Shown: positions 27,327 through 35,607, numbered from the stretch's first letter. The stretch: 64,000 nt of DNA from Flavobacterium sp. CG_23.5 (GCF_017875765.1 NZ_JAGGNA010000001.1:1139001-1203000); one strand, 5' to 3'. Notes: generated by a model not told the origin, from the sequence alone. Made by a program: numbers and translations.

Positions 27327-27932
27327 ATGAAACAACTTATTCTAATAGCTTTAATTTTATTTGAATTTAATGGTTTTGCACAGACAAAAACAGAAAATTA
27401 CAATTTCAGTCATAAAATTATAGAGGTTACTGGTGACTTAAACAAAGACAATTTATTAGACAAAGTAATTGTAACACAAGACACTGTAAATGAAAATGCT
27501 CCGTATAGAATTCAAGTATTTTTTAAACAACAAAATGGAAAATCAAAACTAATAGTAACTTCTATTAAAATTATCGAACCTCAATATCCAGATGGAAGAA
27601 ATGGTTACAAAACAGGAAACGGATTTTCAGATGTAACAATAAAGAAAGGAATTTTGAGTGTAAATTTTGAATTACTACGTGGTCATTTTGAACATAAATT
27701 TCGATTTCAAAATGGAAATTTTGAATTAATTGGTTATACAGAAGGTCAATCGAACGGAAGAGGTGAAATGTATTATGTCGATTTCAACTTATCAACAGGA
27801 ATTAAAATTGTTAAAGTAGAAAATTATGAAATAGATACTATAGTTAGCAATAAAAAAACAAAATTAATTATTCGTCCATTACCTAAATTACAAGATATTC
27901 AACCATTTGAAAATGACGATTACTTGCGATGA
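27327..27932 (+). CDS. Small secreted protein of unknown function
   Basis: A 201-aa protein with a signal peptide (MKQLILIALILFEFNGFA then QTKT). The start of the mature part, TGDLNKDNLLDKVIV, resembles the D-x-N-x-D-x2-D calcium-binding loop of FG-GAP/VCBS-type repeats, and the rest alternates short strands. Such proteins occur widely in Bacteroidota without known role. Last of the three secreted proteins in the island; a 379-bp stretch with hairpins separates it from the convergent SDR gene. Confidence 0.72.
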   Translation: MKQLILIALILFEFNGFAQTKTENYNFSHKIIEVTGDLNKDNLLDKVIVTQDTVNENAPYRIQVFFKQQNGKSKLIVTSIKIIEPQYPDGRNGYKTGNGFSDVTIKKGILSVNFELLRGHFEHKFRFQNGNFELIGYTEGQSNGRGEMYYVDFNLSTGIKIVKVENYEIDTIVSNKKTKLIIRPLPKLQDIQPFENDDYLR

Positions 27933-27953
27933 TAAAGCACTACTCCACTGGTG

Positions 27954-28010
27954 CTCGTTTGCAACGAGTAACTAACTACTTTTAAGCACTTAATAAAGCG
28001 TTTGCAACGC
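27954..28010. repeat. Two short hairpins with a common GTTTGCAAC core
   Basis: CTCGTTTGCAACGAG (27954-27968) and GCGTTTGCAACGC (27998-28010) share the same centre with different stems. Nearby, GCGCAGATTTGCAATTCGTG (28077-28096) resembles the left inverted repeat of the 499-bp elements. This is most of what the 27933-28311 gap holds, with a 12-bp palindrome AACGGTACCGTT (28217-28228). Confidence 0.5.
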
Positions 28011-28237
28011 GACTAATTATCCAAAATTGATTCCTATTTATTTTAAAAATTAAATACTATCCGATTGCGCAGATTTGCAATTCGTGCCCACAACAATAAG
28101 CACGCAATCAAAATAAAATACTAAATGTGATTGCTTCGTTCCTCGCAATGACTTAACAACCCTGACTTCGTGAATATGCAATCCGTGCCCATTCCAAATG
28201 GGTTTCCCAGTATTTTAACGGTACCGTTTTCAATTAA

Positions 28238-28282
28238 AAAAGTGTTTGCCTCAAAGACGATTTCTTAGAGCTAAACACTTTT
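28238..28282. terminator. Hairpin before the end of the SDR gene
   Basis: AAAAGTGTTT (28238-28247) and AAACACTTTT (28273-28282) pair around a 25-base loop between the convergent small secreted protein and SDR genes. Long loop, so moderate confidence. Confidence 0.5.
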
Positions 28283-28311
28283 GTTTCTATAAAATAATTA
28301 GGTAATTCTAC

Positions 28312-29133
28312 TTATTTTTTAGATTTATCGATGGTATCGGTTTTAATTTCAAATTGTCGGTTTTGATACTCTTGGCACATTGGCACCATTTTTTCAGGAC
28401 AAACGGTACGGAAATTATGTTCTTGTTGCGGAATAATTTCTACCATTTTATCAATCATTTCTTGGGGATCAAACTGGTTTTCGGCCATTTTGGTCGCTGC
28501 TTTCTCAATTTCTTTTTTTGAGGTAAAATGTTCGTCTTCATCAAACCATTGTTTGTAAGAATCGTACATTCGGTCGTTAAAACCCGTATCAAATGGACCT
28601 GGATTGATCGTGGCCACTGTAATTCCAAGCGGTTGTAACTCGTCTCTTAAACATTGAGCAATCGCTTCAAGAGCGTGTTTCGAAGCATTGTACGGCCCTA
28701 AAAATCCACTTGTGGTAAAACCTGCTATTGATGATACAAATATGACTTTACCTTTCCCTTTTTGCACCATTTTTTTGATAAAAGGCTGCGAAAATTCGAG
28801 CGTTGAAAATACATTGGTTTCCATAACCTCTCGCAAGTAATCTACAGGAATTTCTGCTAGGGGTCCAGTGTATCCCATTCCAGCATTATTTACTAAAATG
28901 TCAACGTCGTATTTCAAGGCATTTTCGCAGTCGATCGCATCGCAGATATCTAGTTTAATTAATTCGATATTTTGTTTGTAATCGGCCTCTTTAAGTTCTT
29001 GGATAAACCGCGACATTTGCTCGAAGGTATGAACCGCTGCAATGACTTTATGTCCTACTTTTGCCAGACCAATCGCTGTCCCTTTTCCCAGTCCTGAGCC
29101 TGCACCCGTAATTAAAATGGTTTGCTTTTTCAT
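28312..29133 (-). CDS. Short-chain dehydrogenase/reductase
   Basis: A 273-aa NAD(P)-dependent oxidoreductase of the classical SDR family. The cofactor motif is TGAGSGLG (about 8-15), with NNAG (VDILVNNAGMGYTG) and the catalytic Ser-Tyr-Lys set in VSSIAGF and GPYNASKHALEAI. A Ser/Ala-rich region rather than Asp after beta-2 (VIAAVHT) makes NADP more likely. The substrate is unknown. It is the only minus-strand gene with a clear function in the island. Its ATG lies on a clean AT-rich upstream region with no obvious promoter match. Confidence 0.92.
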   Translation of the reverse strand: MKKQTILITGAGSGLGKGTAIGLAKVGHKVIAAVHTFEQMSRFIQELKEADYKQNIELIKLDICDAIDCENALKYDVDILVNNAGMGYTGPLAEIPVDYLREVMETNVFSTLEFSQPFIKKMVQKGKGKVIFVSSIAGFTTSGFLGPYNASKHALEAIAQCLRDELQPLGITVATINPGPFDTGFNDRMYDSYKQWFDEDEHFTSKKEIEKAATKMAENQFDPQEMIDKMVEIIPQQEHNFRTVCPEKMVPMCQEYQNRQFEIKTDTIDKSKK

Positions 29134-29217
29134 CTTTTTAAAATTTTAAATTTCAAATTGAAGATACCATTTTTTAAGTTTTATGTTCCTTATTTTAAGA
29201 CGGTTTTAACTTTTTTT

Positions 29218-29403
29218 TTATATTTTTTGATTTTTAAAATTGCCATTTCTAGGCTCGATTAGTTTACAAGAAGCAAATATAAGTGTTACTATTTCCATGT
29301 GATTGTTTGAATATTGATCTAGTCGGAAATTAATAATTCCTTTTTCAGAATAAGCTTTCGCTTGTTTCAAATATTCTAAAGTGTGATAATAATCTAAAGG
29401 CAT
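29218..29403 (-). CDS. Small uncharacterised open frame
   Basis: A 61-aa frame, MPLDYYHTLEYLKQAKAYSE onward, with protein-like composition, ATG start and no signal peptide or membrane helix. No family is recognised and no partner is visible; it may be the remnant of a larger gene in the decayed right half of the island. Confidence 0.3.
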   Translation of the reverse strand: MPLDYYHTLEYLKQAKAYSEKGIINFRLDQYSNNHMEIVTLIFASCKLIEPRNGNFKNQKI

Positions 29404-29654
29404 TCTTTTTCACATTGGAAGAGTCAATACCTGTAGTTGATAAATCAATTTTGTCTGTAGAATTCAGTTCAGAACTTAAAATCAAGAAAGTTTTAGCGGT
29501 TTACTAATTTCTTAGTAATAAAGCTTCTAAACTTTGCTCATCGCTTTGCAAAACAGTTCCCGACTGGATTTTTCCAAATTATTTTAAGCTTTTTACTGCT
29601 TCAAGTTATCTATCATCATTTAGAGCATTTTATAAAATCCATTTTTACTATAAA

Positions 29655-29725
29655 ACAAATCAACTATATTTAATAAGTAGTTAGTATGTTTTGAAAACTT
29701 TTGAAGTTTAGACGAACTGACGTTA
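29655..29725 (+). repeat. Diverged partial copy of the 499-bp element's right end
   Basis: ACAAATCAACTATATTTA followed by GAAAACTTTTGAAG and ending GACGAACTGACGTTA, the same order as at 25189-25259 and 26573-26641 but strongly diverged. Together with the fragment near 28077 it suggests a third, older element. The rest of 29404-29791 is AT-rich DNA in which I see no gene. Confidence 0.6.
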
Positions 29726-29791
29726 GTAGCAAGAAACTTACACCAAAACGACAAATATTAAAAAGAGAAATAATTATGAGTACTAAGTTAA

Positions 29792-29953
29792 TTTTCTGGA
29801 CAGGAAACCATCCGCAATGACCATGTAACTATCAAACAAGTTGCTACCGGTAAAACAGAAAGCATGAAATACAAAAAAGCAGAAAGTCTATTATCCTCTG
29901 GAGAATGGGTGATTGTGAATGAATACTATTTCAGATTTAATCTGATAATTTAG
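29792..29953 (+). pseudogene. Decayed copy of the secA 3' end
   Basis: Between stops, one frame reads GQETIRNDHVTIKQVATGK followed by [21 protein letters not shown]. It aligns without gaps over about 38 residues with the end of the intact SecA ([15 protein letters not shown], then [21 protein letters not shown]). ATGAAATACAAAAAAGC is identical in both (20789-20805 and 29864-29880). The stop has changed from TAA to GAA, so the frame runs ten codons further to a TAG. No start codon in this frame precedes it. It lies in secA orientation, 9 kb downstream, and is followed by a secA-like terminator. Confidence 0.8.
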
Positions 29954-29955
29954 AC

Positions 29956-29988
29956 CCTCAATTACGAAAGTAGTTGGGGATTTTTTTT
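29956..29988 (+). terminator. Terminator behind the secA-tail fragment
   Basis: A 10-bp stem (29956-29965 with 29970-29979, two G-U pairs), GAAA loop and eight T's. Its CTCAATTACGAAAGTAGTTGG sequence aligns with the present secA terminator (CTCCACTGCGCAAGTAGTGG), as if both come from one ancestral secA end. Confidence 0.85.
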
Positions 29989-30018
29989 ATATTTGAAAAG
30001 ACCTTAAAACCAAACCAA

Positions 30019-30546
30019 ATGTTTTGGACAACTTTTAATACAATTCATAGCGACTTGCTTGCCATCAAAGAACTTATTTATGATGCCAATGACTATCGCT
30101 ATACTTTTCCAATAAAAGAAGCAGAAAGTTCTGAATATGGAGCATGCACTTTTGAACTTAATGGTTTGTCTATTAAATTTCGTACCGCTAAGATTACACC
30201 AACTAAAATTGGCCAATTCGTTACTTTATGGAAGAGAATCGAAAAAGGTCCTATTCAACCATTTGACATCACGGACTCTATTGATCGATTTGTTATCAGC
30301 ACCCGAAAAGACAACCGTTTTGGACAATTTATATTCCCAAAATCGGTACTTTGTGAGCAGGGAGTGATTTCAACGAACAACAAAGAAGGGAAAAGAGCGA
30401 TACGAGTGTATCCGCCTTGGGATAAAACTACGAACAAACAGGCGCAAAAAACCCAAAAATGGCAATTGGATTTTTTCTTAGAGATTCCCAGTGATAAACC
30501 AATAGACATGGAACGTGCAAAAATACTTTACGGCTTAAAAAGCTGA
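30019..30546 (+). CDS. MepB family protein
   Basis: From ATG 30019 the protein is 175 aa. A TATATTTG -7 box at 29988-29995 rules out the in-frame TTG at 29974. It carries the MepB family pattern: YGACTFELNGLSIKFRTAKI, GQFVTLWKR, RFGQFIFPKSVL and the strongly conserved GKRAIRVYPPWDKTTNKQA. The family is named after a gene in the S. aureus mepRAB efflux locus but its biochemical role is unknown; it is cytosolic, single-domain and often a lone gene, as here. First gene to the right of the accessory island. Confidence 0.88.
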   Translation: MFWTTFNTIHSDLLAIKELIYDANDYRYTFPIKEAESSEYGACTFELNGLSIKFRTAKITPTKIGQFVTLWKRIEKGPIQPFDITDSIDRFVISTRKDNRFGQFIFPKSVLCEQGVISTNNKEGKRAIRVYPPWDKTTNKQAQKTQKWQLDFFLEIPSDKPIDMERAKILYGLKS

Positions 30547-30652
30547 TTTGATTCCATAATATTTAGCCTCTGATTTTTCACCAACCTAAATTCGATTGTT
30601 ATTTAAAAATCAATTTGCTCTAATTAACACGTTTGTCCTTTATTCTGGTTAT

Positions 30653-30728
30653 CCTGCAAGGTTTTTTTTAACCTTGTAGGTTTGAAAAATTAAAAACAGA
30701 CCTAAAAGGTTAAAAAAAACCTTGCAGG
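30653..30728. repeat. 76-bp long inverted repeat
   Basis: The outer 23 bp are a perfect inverted repeat: 30653-30675 and 30706-30728, starting CCTGCAAGGTTTTTTTT. The inner 30 bp are AT-rich with weak pairing (GTAGGT / ACCT). It sits in a 303-bp gap between the convergent MepB and TrmH genes, which otherwise shows nothing. It could terminate in both directions or be a small miniature element. Confidence 0.75.
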
Positions 30729-30849
30729 AATAGCAAAAAACAAGTTAAAAACACTGTAATTCAATAGTTTACGAATCTAATTAAGATTACCTACAGTATG
30801 AAAATCTTCACAGATAATAGAAATTAAAATTAATAATTATCTTAAAAAC

Positions 30850-31539
30850 CTATCGTGATTCGTTTTTTTCCAAAAAATACCGTTCTTCTATTCGTTTAAT
30901 ATCTTTTATGGAATTTTTGGCCCAAGCCAATCTTTTTTCTAAAATTTCTTCCTCAGATAAATGCCAATCGATGTTGGAATTCCGCAATCGGCTGGTTAGG
31001 TTTTGAATGATGATGGCCGCTGAAACCGAGATATTCAGACTCTCTGTAAAACCGACCATCGGAATTTTCAAGAAACCATCAGCACGTTGCAAAATTTCTT
31101 CAGATAATCCGTCTCTTTCTGTTCCAAAAAATAAAGCACTTGGTTTTGTAATATCAAAATCATCCATCAAACAATCATTCTCGTGAGGTGTAGTGGCAAT
31201 GATTTGGTACCCTTTATTTTTTAAAGTATCCACACAGTTCGTAATACTGTCGAAGGTATTGATGTCGACCCATTTTTGAGCGCCCATCGCAATTTCCTTG
31301 TCGATACTTTTGCCATACCGCTGCTCGATCACATTCAATTCCTGAATTCCAAAGATCTCACAACTGCGCATCACCGCACTAGTATTGTGCATTTGAAAAA
31401 TATCTTCAACGGCAATGGTAAAATGATTGGTTCTATTTTCCAATACTTTTAGAAATTTTTCTTTTCGGTTATCAGTCAGGATATTTTCAAGAAAATTAAG
31501 ATAATCAATATCAATCATTGGAATATATTTTTTTGGCAA
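30850..31539 (-). CDS. TrmH/SpoU family RNA 2'-O-methyltransferase
   Basis: A 229-aa SPOUT-fold enzyme. The family motifs are present: motif 1 around HNTSAVMRSCEIFGI (with the catalytic Arg), motif 2 ALFFGTERDGLSEEIL, and motif 3 VGFTESLNISVSAAIII in the trefoil knot. The length and C-terminal basic tail fit TrmH, which methylates the ribose of G18 in tRNA, but other SpoU targets are possible. A second ATG at 31518 (MIDIDYLNF) could be the true start, since the first seven residues are not conserved-looking. Opposite strand to and convergent with the MepB gene. Confidence 0.9.
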   Translation of the reverse strand: MPKKYIPMIDIDYLNFLENILTDNRKEKFLKVLENRTNHFTIAVEDIFQMHNTSAVMRSCEIFGIQELNVIEQRYGKSIDKEIAMGAQKWVDINTFDSITNCVDTLKNKGYQIIATTPHENDCLMDDFDITKPSALFFGTERDGLSEEILQRADGFLKIPMVGFTESLNISVSAAIIIQNLTSRLRNSNIDWHLSEEEILEKRLAWAKNSIKDIKRIEERYFLEKNESR

Positions 31540-31623
31540 AAATACTAAAAAAGAGTAGCTTTATTTTCTACTAAATTCTAAAAATATAGGTTCAGATAAT
31601 TATTCTATTAAGCAGAAAAATTT

Positions 31624-31683
31624 AAACACAAATTTCACTAATTCACACTAATTAATTCGTGGAAATTAGTGAAATTTGTGTTT
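31624..31683. repeat. Inverted repeat before the Sir2 gene
   Basis: AAACACAAATTTCACTAATT (31624-31643) and its exact complement at 31664-31683 form a 20-bp perfect stem with a 20-base loop, ending 13 bp before the Sir2 ATG. The CACAAATTTCAC word is typical of short dispersed repeats in this group; position suggests it could shape the 5' end of the Sir2 mRNA. Confidence 0.7.
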
Positions 31684-31696
31684 GAAAATAAAACCA

Positions 31697-32392
31697 ATGA
31701 AAAAGAAACTAGTCGTTTTAACAGGAGCAGGAATCAGTGCCGAAAGTGGTATCAAAACCTTTCGCGACAGCGATGGACTTTGGGAAGGTCATAACGTCAT
31801 GGATGTCGCCACACCTGAAGGTTGGTATAAAAATCCCGCGTTGGTTCTTGATTTTTATAACAAAAGAAGACAACAACTTAAGGAAGTAGAACCTAATTTA
31901 GGGCACCAAATCCTGGCCGAATTAGAGAAGGAATTCGACGTTTATGTAATCACCCAAAATGTAGATGATTTGCATGAACGTGCAGGCAGTACTAATGTAT
32001 TGCATCTTCATGGCGAGTTATTGAAAGTCAGAAGTTCAATAAACTCAGATTATATTTTGGATTGGTCAGATGATTTGAATTTTGGTGATTTAGATGAAAA
32101 CAATAATCAATTGCGTCCGCATATTGTTTGGTTTGGCGAGGATGTTCCAGCGCTAGATGAAGCGATCACCATCACTCAAAGCGCAGATTATTTTGCAGTC
32201 ATTGGAACATCTTTGCAAGTGTATCCTGCGGCTGGACTCATTGATTTTACACCTCGTGAAACGCCCATTTTTTATATTGATCCAAAACCCATAAAGATTC
32301 CAAACCTTCGAAATCCATTGGAAGTCATTCCAGAAGTAGCCTCAAAAGGAGTTGAAATCATGAGAAATAAATTGCAAAATCAATTGCAATGA
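31697..32392 (+). CDS. Sir2 family NAD-dependent deacylase (SIRT5-like)
   Basis: From ATG 31697 the protein is 231 aa; upstream TTG codons lie within the inverted repeat and are unlikely. NAD-binding GAGISAESG (10-18), TQNVDDLHERAG and the catalytic His in HLHGE are intact. Y54 and R57 (FYNKRR) match the Tyr-x2-Arg pair of SIRT5-type sirtuins, which points to removal of succinyl or malonyl groups from lysines. The zinc-binding cysteines usual in sirtuins are absent; the protein has no cysteine at all. The gene is followed 145 bp later by purB. Confidence 0.92.
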   Translation: MKKKLVVLTGAGISAESGIKTFRDSDGLWEGHNVMDVATPEGWYKNPALVLDFYNKRRQQLKEVEPNLGHQILAELEKEFDVYVITQNVDDLHERAGSTNVLHLHGELLKVRSSINSDYILDWSDDLNFGDLDENNNQLRPHIVWFGEDVPALDEAITITQSADYFAVIGTSLQVYPAAGLIDFTPRETPIFYIDPKPIKIPNLRNPLEVIPEVASKGVEIMRNKLQNQLQ

Positions 32393-32536
32393 CAAAAACA
32401 ATTGCAAAATCAATGGCAAATCAATAGCGATGAAAAAAATAGTTTTAATAAAGAATTCCTTCAAAAAATCTAAACTTATAACTCATAACTTATAACTTAT
32501 AACTATTTTTGTGCTTCTCGAACAAACAACACTAAA

Positions 32537-33883
32537 ATGACTACTTTAAACGAATTGAATGCTATATCACCAATCGACGGAAGATATAGAAACAAGACTA
32601 TTTCGCTGGCTCCATTTTTCTCTGAAGAAGCCTTAATCAAATACCGCGTATTAGTTGAAATTGAATATTTTATTGCTTTGTGCGAAGTGCCTTTGCCACA
32701 ACTTAAAAACGTAAACCCAGATTTATTCGAAAGCTTGCGCAACATTTATAAAAACTTCTCTACTGAAGATGCGCTTTGGATCAAAGAAACGGAGAAAGTG
32801 ACCAACCACGATGTAAAAGCGGTGGAATACTTCATCAAAGATGCTTTTGAAAAACTAGGTTTATCTGAATATAAAGAGTTTATCCACTTTGGATTGACTT
32901 CTCAAGATATTAATAACACAGCGATTCCGCTTTCTACAAAAGACGCTTTCGAGAAAGTATATATGCCTTCATTGATTACTTTGACTTCAAAATTGAAAGA
33001 TTTAAGTGTTGAATGGGCGGCCATCCCAATGCTGGCTCGTACGCATGGTCAACCGGCTTCTCCTACTCGTTTGGGTAAAGAAATTGGTGTTTTTGTAGAA
33101 CGTTTAGAAGAGCAAATGCGTTTGTTATTCAACATTCCATTTGCAGCCAAATTTGGCGGAGCAACAGGAAATTACAATGCACATCACGTGGCATATCCGC
33201 AAATCGACTGGAGAAAATTTGGAGGGAAATTTGTGGAGGAAAATCTAGGTTTACATCACTCTTTCCCTACTACACAAATTGAACATTACGATCATTTCGC
33301 AGCATTTTTTGATGCTTTGAAACGAATTAATACCATCATCATCGATTTAGACCGAGATATTTGGACGTATGTTTCGATGGAATATTTCAAACAAAAAATT
33401 AAAGCGGGAGAAATAGGATCTTCAGCGATGCCGCATAAAGTGAACCCGATTGATTTTGAAAATTCAGAAGGAAATTTAGGAATTGCCAATGCGATTTTCG
33501 AACATTTATCAGCCAAATTACCGTTGTCAAGATTGCAACGCGATTTGACGGACAGTACGGTTTTGAGAAACATTGGTGTACCAATTGGACACACTTTAAT
33601 AGCTTTTGAAGCTACTTTGAAAGGATTGAACAAATTGTTATTGAACGAACCTAAATTTCACGAAGATTTAGAGAAAAACTGGGCTGTAGTTGCCGAGGCG
33701 ATTCAAACGATTTTACGTCGTGAAGGATATCCTAATCCTTACGAAGCGTTGAAGGGATTGACCAGAACCAATGAAGCGATTGATAAAAAAGCAATTCATG
33801 GTTTTATCGCTACCTTAGAGGTTTCGGATGAAATTAAAGCAGAATTAATGCAAATCACTCCAAGTAATTTCTTGGGTATTTAA
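32537..33883 (+). CDS. purB: Adenylosuccinate lyase
   Basis: A 448-aa enzyme of the fumarase/aspartase superfamily that acts twice in purine synthesis: SAICAR to AICAR and adenylosuccinate to AMP. It starts TTLNELNAISPIDGRYRNKT; the catalytic flexible loop is GSSAMPHKVNPIDFENSEGN (about 294), and the acid/base His lies in ARTHGQPASPT. The long form without a C-terminal truncation matches the E. coli PurB subgroup. A TATTTTTG box lies at 32504-32511, just before the ATG. The gap upstream holds repeated TTATAACT words. Confidence 0.97.
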   Translation: MTTLNELNAISPIDGRYRNKTISLAPFFSEEALIKYRVLVEIEYFIALCEVPLPQLKNVNPDLFESLRNIYKNFSTEDALWIKETEKVTNHDVKAVEYFIKDAFEKLGLSEYKEFIHFGLTSQDINNTAIPLSTKDAFEKVYMPSLITLTSKLKDLSVEWAAIPMLARTHGQPASPTRLGKEIGVFVERLEEQMRLLFNIPFAAKFGGATGNYNAHHVAYPQIDWRKFGGKFVEENLGLHHSFPTTQIEHYDHFAAFFDALKRINTIIIDLDRDIWTYVSMEYFKQKIKAGEIGSSAMPHKVNPIDFENSEGNLGIANAIFEHLSAKLPLSRLQRDLTDSTVLRNIGVPIGHTLIAFEATLKGLNKLLLNEPKFHEDLEKNWAVVAEAIQTILRREGYPNPYEALKGLTRTNEAIDKKAIHGFIATLEVSDEIKAELMQITPSNFLGI

Positions 33884-33894
33884 TTATATGATAT

Positions 33895-34503
33895 ATGAAA
33901 ACAGGGCTTACTTTTTTGTTGTTATTTTATTTTATTTTTTCATTTTCTCAAAAAAAAATCATTGAAAATTTTGAAATTGAGATTGATAAGGCAAAGGAGC
34001 CATCTAGTTTTTCAAATGCTCTTTTGAGAAGTGTGAAATTTGATGAAGCGAAATTAAAATTCATCATGGTCAAATGTAAAATTAAATCACTCGACAAAGA
34101 TTTCGCTGAAATTAGTGCGTTTTCATTATTAGATACCGTAAACAAAGTTAGATATAGAGTTGGTGATTATTTAGGATATGCTTCTATTGTTGGGTTCCCT
34201 GAAGTAAATCCTTATAGGAAAAGTGAATCTAATGATAAAAAATACACTTACAATTCACCAAAATATGATTCAAACGAAATTGATCAATTTGACAAATTTA
34301 ATTTTGAAGGCTATAAAAATTTCGAAATCCCTATAGAATTTGGTTCAGATAAAAAACCTGATCAAAGTGTAATATATTTTGGAAAAACTGCTTACAAGAA
34401 TTTTAAAGCTGAAATGTTTTTTATTACTTTGAGAGAAATGAAAGATGCCGTTTTTGAACTATATTACAAAAATAATAAGATTAGTTCTTTTCAAATAGAA
34501 TAA
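33895..34503 (+). CDS. Small secreted protein of unknown function
   Basis: A 202-aa protein starting 12 bp after purB. It has a signal peptide (MKTGLTFLLLFYFIFSFS, then QKKIIENF) and a soluble mature part with alternating charged and aromatic residues (YNSPKYDSNEIDQFDKFNFE), probably beta-rich. No known domain is recognised. The closeness to purB suggests co-transcription, but no functional link is evident. Confidence 0.72.
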   Translation: MKTGLTFLLLFYFIFSFSQKKIIENFEIEIDKAKEPSSFSNALLRSVKFDEAKLKFIMVKCKIKSLDKDFAEISAFSLLDTVNKVRYRVGDYLGYASIVGFPEVNPYRKSESNDKKYTYNSPKYDSNEIDQFDKFNFEGYKNFEIPIEFGSDKKPDQSVIYFGKTAYKNFKAEMFFITLREMKDAVFELYYKNNKISSFQIE

Positions 34504-34588
34504 TTTGATAAATTTATTATTTGAATTTATCTAACTTAAAAGGGCGGAAAAATAGATATAAAACACAATCTTAAAGTACAAAGTAATC

Positions 34589-35389
34589 TTGAAAAAAAAT
34601 TTACCTCTAATCATATTACTTTGTACTTTTTTTATATTTTCCTTTCAAAGTAAAAAAATTGTCAAATCAAGCAAAGCGGATAATCCTAATGTCACTGCTG
34701 GTGTTGCCTTAACATTTGATGATACTTTTGTGAATGAATGGTATGATACTGACAAACAACTTCGTAAATATTCTTGGAAAGCAACTTTTTGTGTTTCTGA
34801 AATAAATACACTAAATAGTTCTGAAATAGCTAAATTACTGGCTTTACAAAAAGAAGGAAATGAAATTGCCGGACATGGATTCAATCACTATGATGCAAAA
34901 AAGTTTGTTGCTCAATATGGAATTGATGCCTACCTCAATCAAGAAATCGATCCAATGCTGGCTTTGATGAATTTTTATTCTTTAAATGTTACCTCATTTG
35001 CCTATCCTTTCGGTTTTAGAAATGCAATAATTGACGCTGCACTTTTAAAAAAATTTAAAATAATCAGGGCAACAACTTATGGTGCAGAAGCTCCTTATGA
35101 GCAAAATTGCTACTATAATAACACCAGAGTTTTATACGGCATTGGCATGGATACCACGCATCCTTCTTTTAGCACAGCCTATCTTAAAAAACTTTTAAAT
35201 TACACTCGAGAACATCATAAAATTCTAATTTTATTTGGTCATAAAACGGTAAATAAAAAAGCACCGGCAAATTATGAAACTGAAATGAAAACATTAAAGT
35301 TGATTTGTAACTTTGTGAAACAAAACAACATGAAGTTTTATACTTTATCAGAATTGAGCAAATCAAAATCTTCTCCTTTTCTAAAATAA
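34589..35389 (+). CDS. Polysaccharide deacetylase family protein (CE4), secreted
   Basis: A 266-aa protein starting at a TTG (34589), the only codon that gives a complete signal peptide (KKNLPLIILLCTFFIFSFQS). The NodB-homology motifs are visible: TFDD (about 42-45, catalytic and metal Asp), HGFNH (H-x3-H, metal ligands) and SFAYPFG, with later LFGHKTVN in the place of the general-acid His region. The family uses a divalent metal to remove N- or O-acetyl groups from chitin, peptidoglycan or other polysaccharides. The presence of both metal His residues suggests an active enzyme. Confidence 0.88.
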   Translation: MKKNLPLIILLCTFFIFSFQSKKIVKSSKADNPNVTAGVALTFDDTFVNEWYDTDKQLRKYSWKATFCVSEINTLNSSEIAKLLALQKEGNEIAGHGFNHYDAKKFVAQYGIDAYLNQEIDPMLALMNFYSLNVTSFAYPFGFRNAIIDAALLKKFKIIRATTYGAEAPYEQNCYYNNTRVLYGIGMDTTHPSFSTAYLKKLLNYTREHHKILILFGHKTVNKKAPANYETEMKTLKLICNFVKQNNMKFYTLSELSKSKSSPFLK

Positions 35390-35434
35390 GGTTGGAATTG
35401 TATTATTTATTGAACGAAATTCCATTTCGATGTT

Positions 35435-35589
35435 CTAGCCCCGACAGTAGTGGAAAGCCTCAAGGGAAAAAAGTTGTTTTTTCTTGTACTGACAGAGCGA
35501 ACAAAGGAAGCTCTTGCCACTGGAATAGAAAAAAGATTTATGACAAAGGCCCAAACCGTTGGGATGAAACGGATGGCGGGAATAGCTCC
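35435..35589. repeat. Mosaic intergenic repeat, copy 3
   Basis: Begins CTAGCCCCGACAGTAGTGGA and ends GGATGGCGGGAATAGCTCC: the reverse complement of the end types seen at 15.3 and 21.0 kb, with a different centre. It fills the gap before the antiporter gene; the frame open across it is not a gene. Confidence 0.65.
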
Positions 35590-35607
35590 TAAATAAAAGC
35601 AAAAACT

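Noticed and set aside
29415..29508. A short open stretch (LEESIPVVDKSILSVEFSSE...) on the plus strand
   Set aside because: No start codon and no recognisable family; too short to separate a gene remnant from chance.
35392..35592. A 66-codon open frame before the antiporter gene
   Set aside because: It is the mosaic repeat copy 3 read in one phase.
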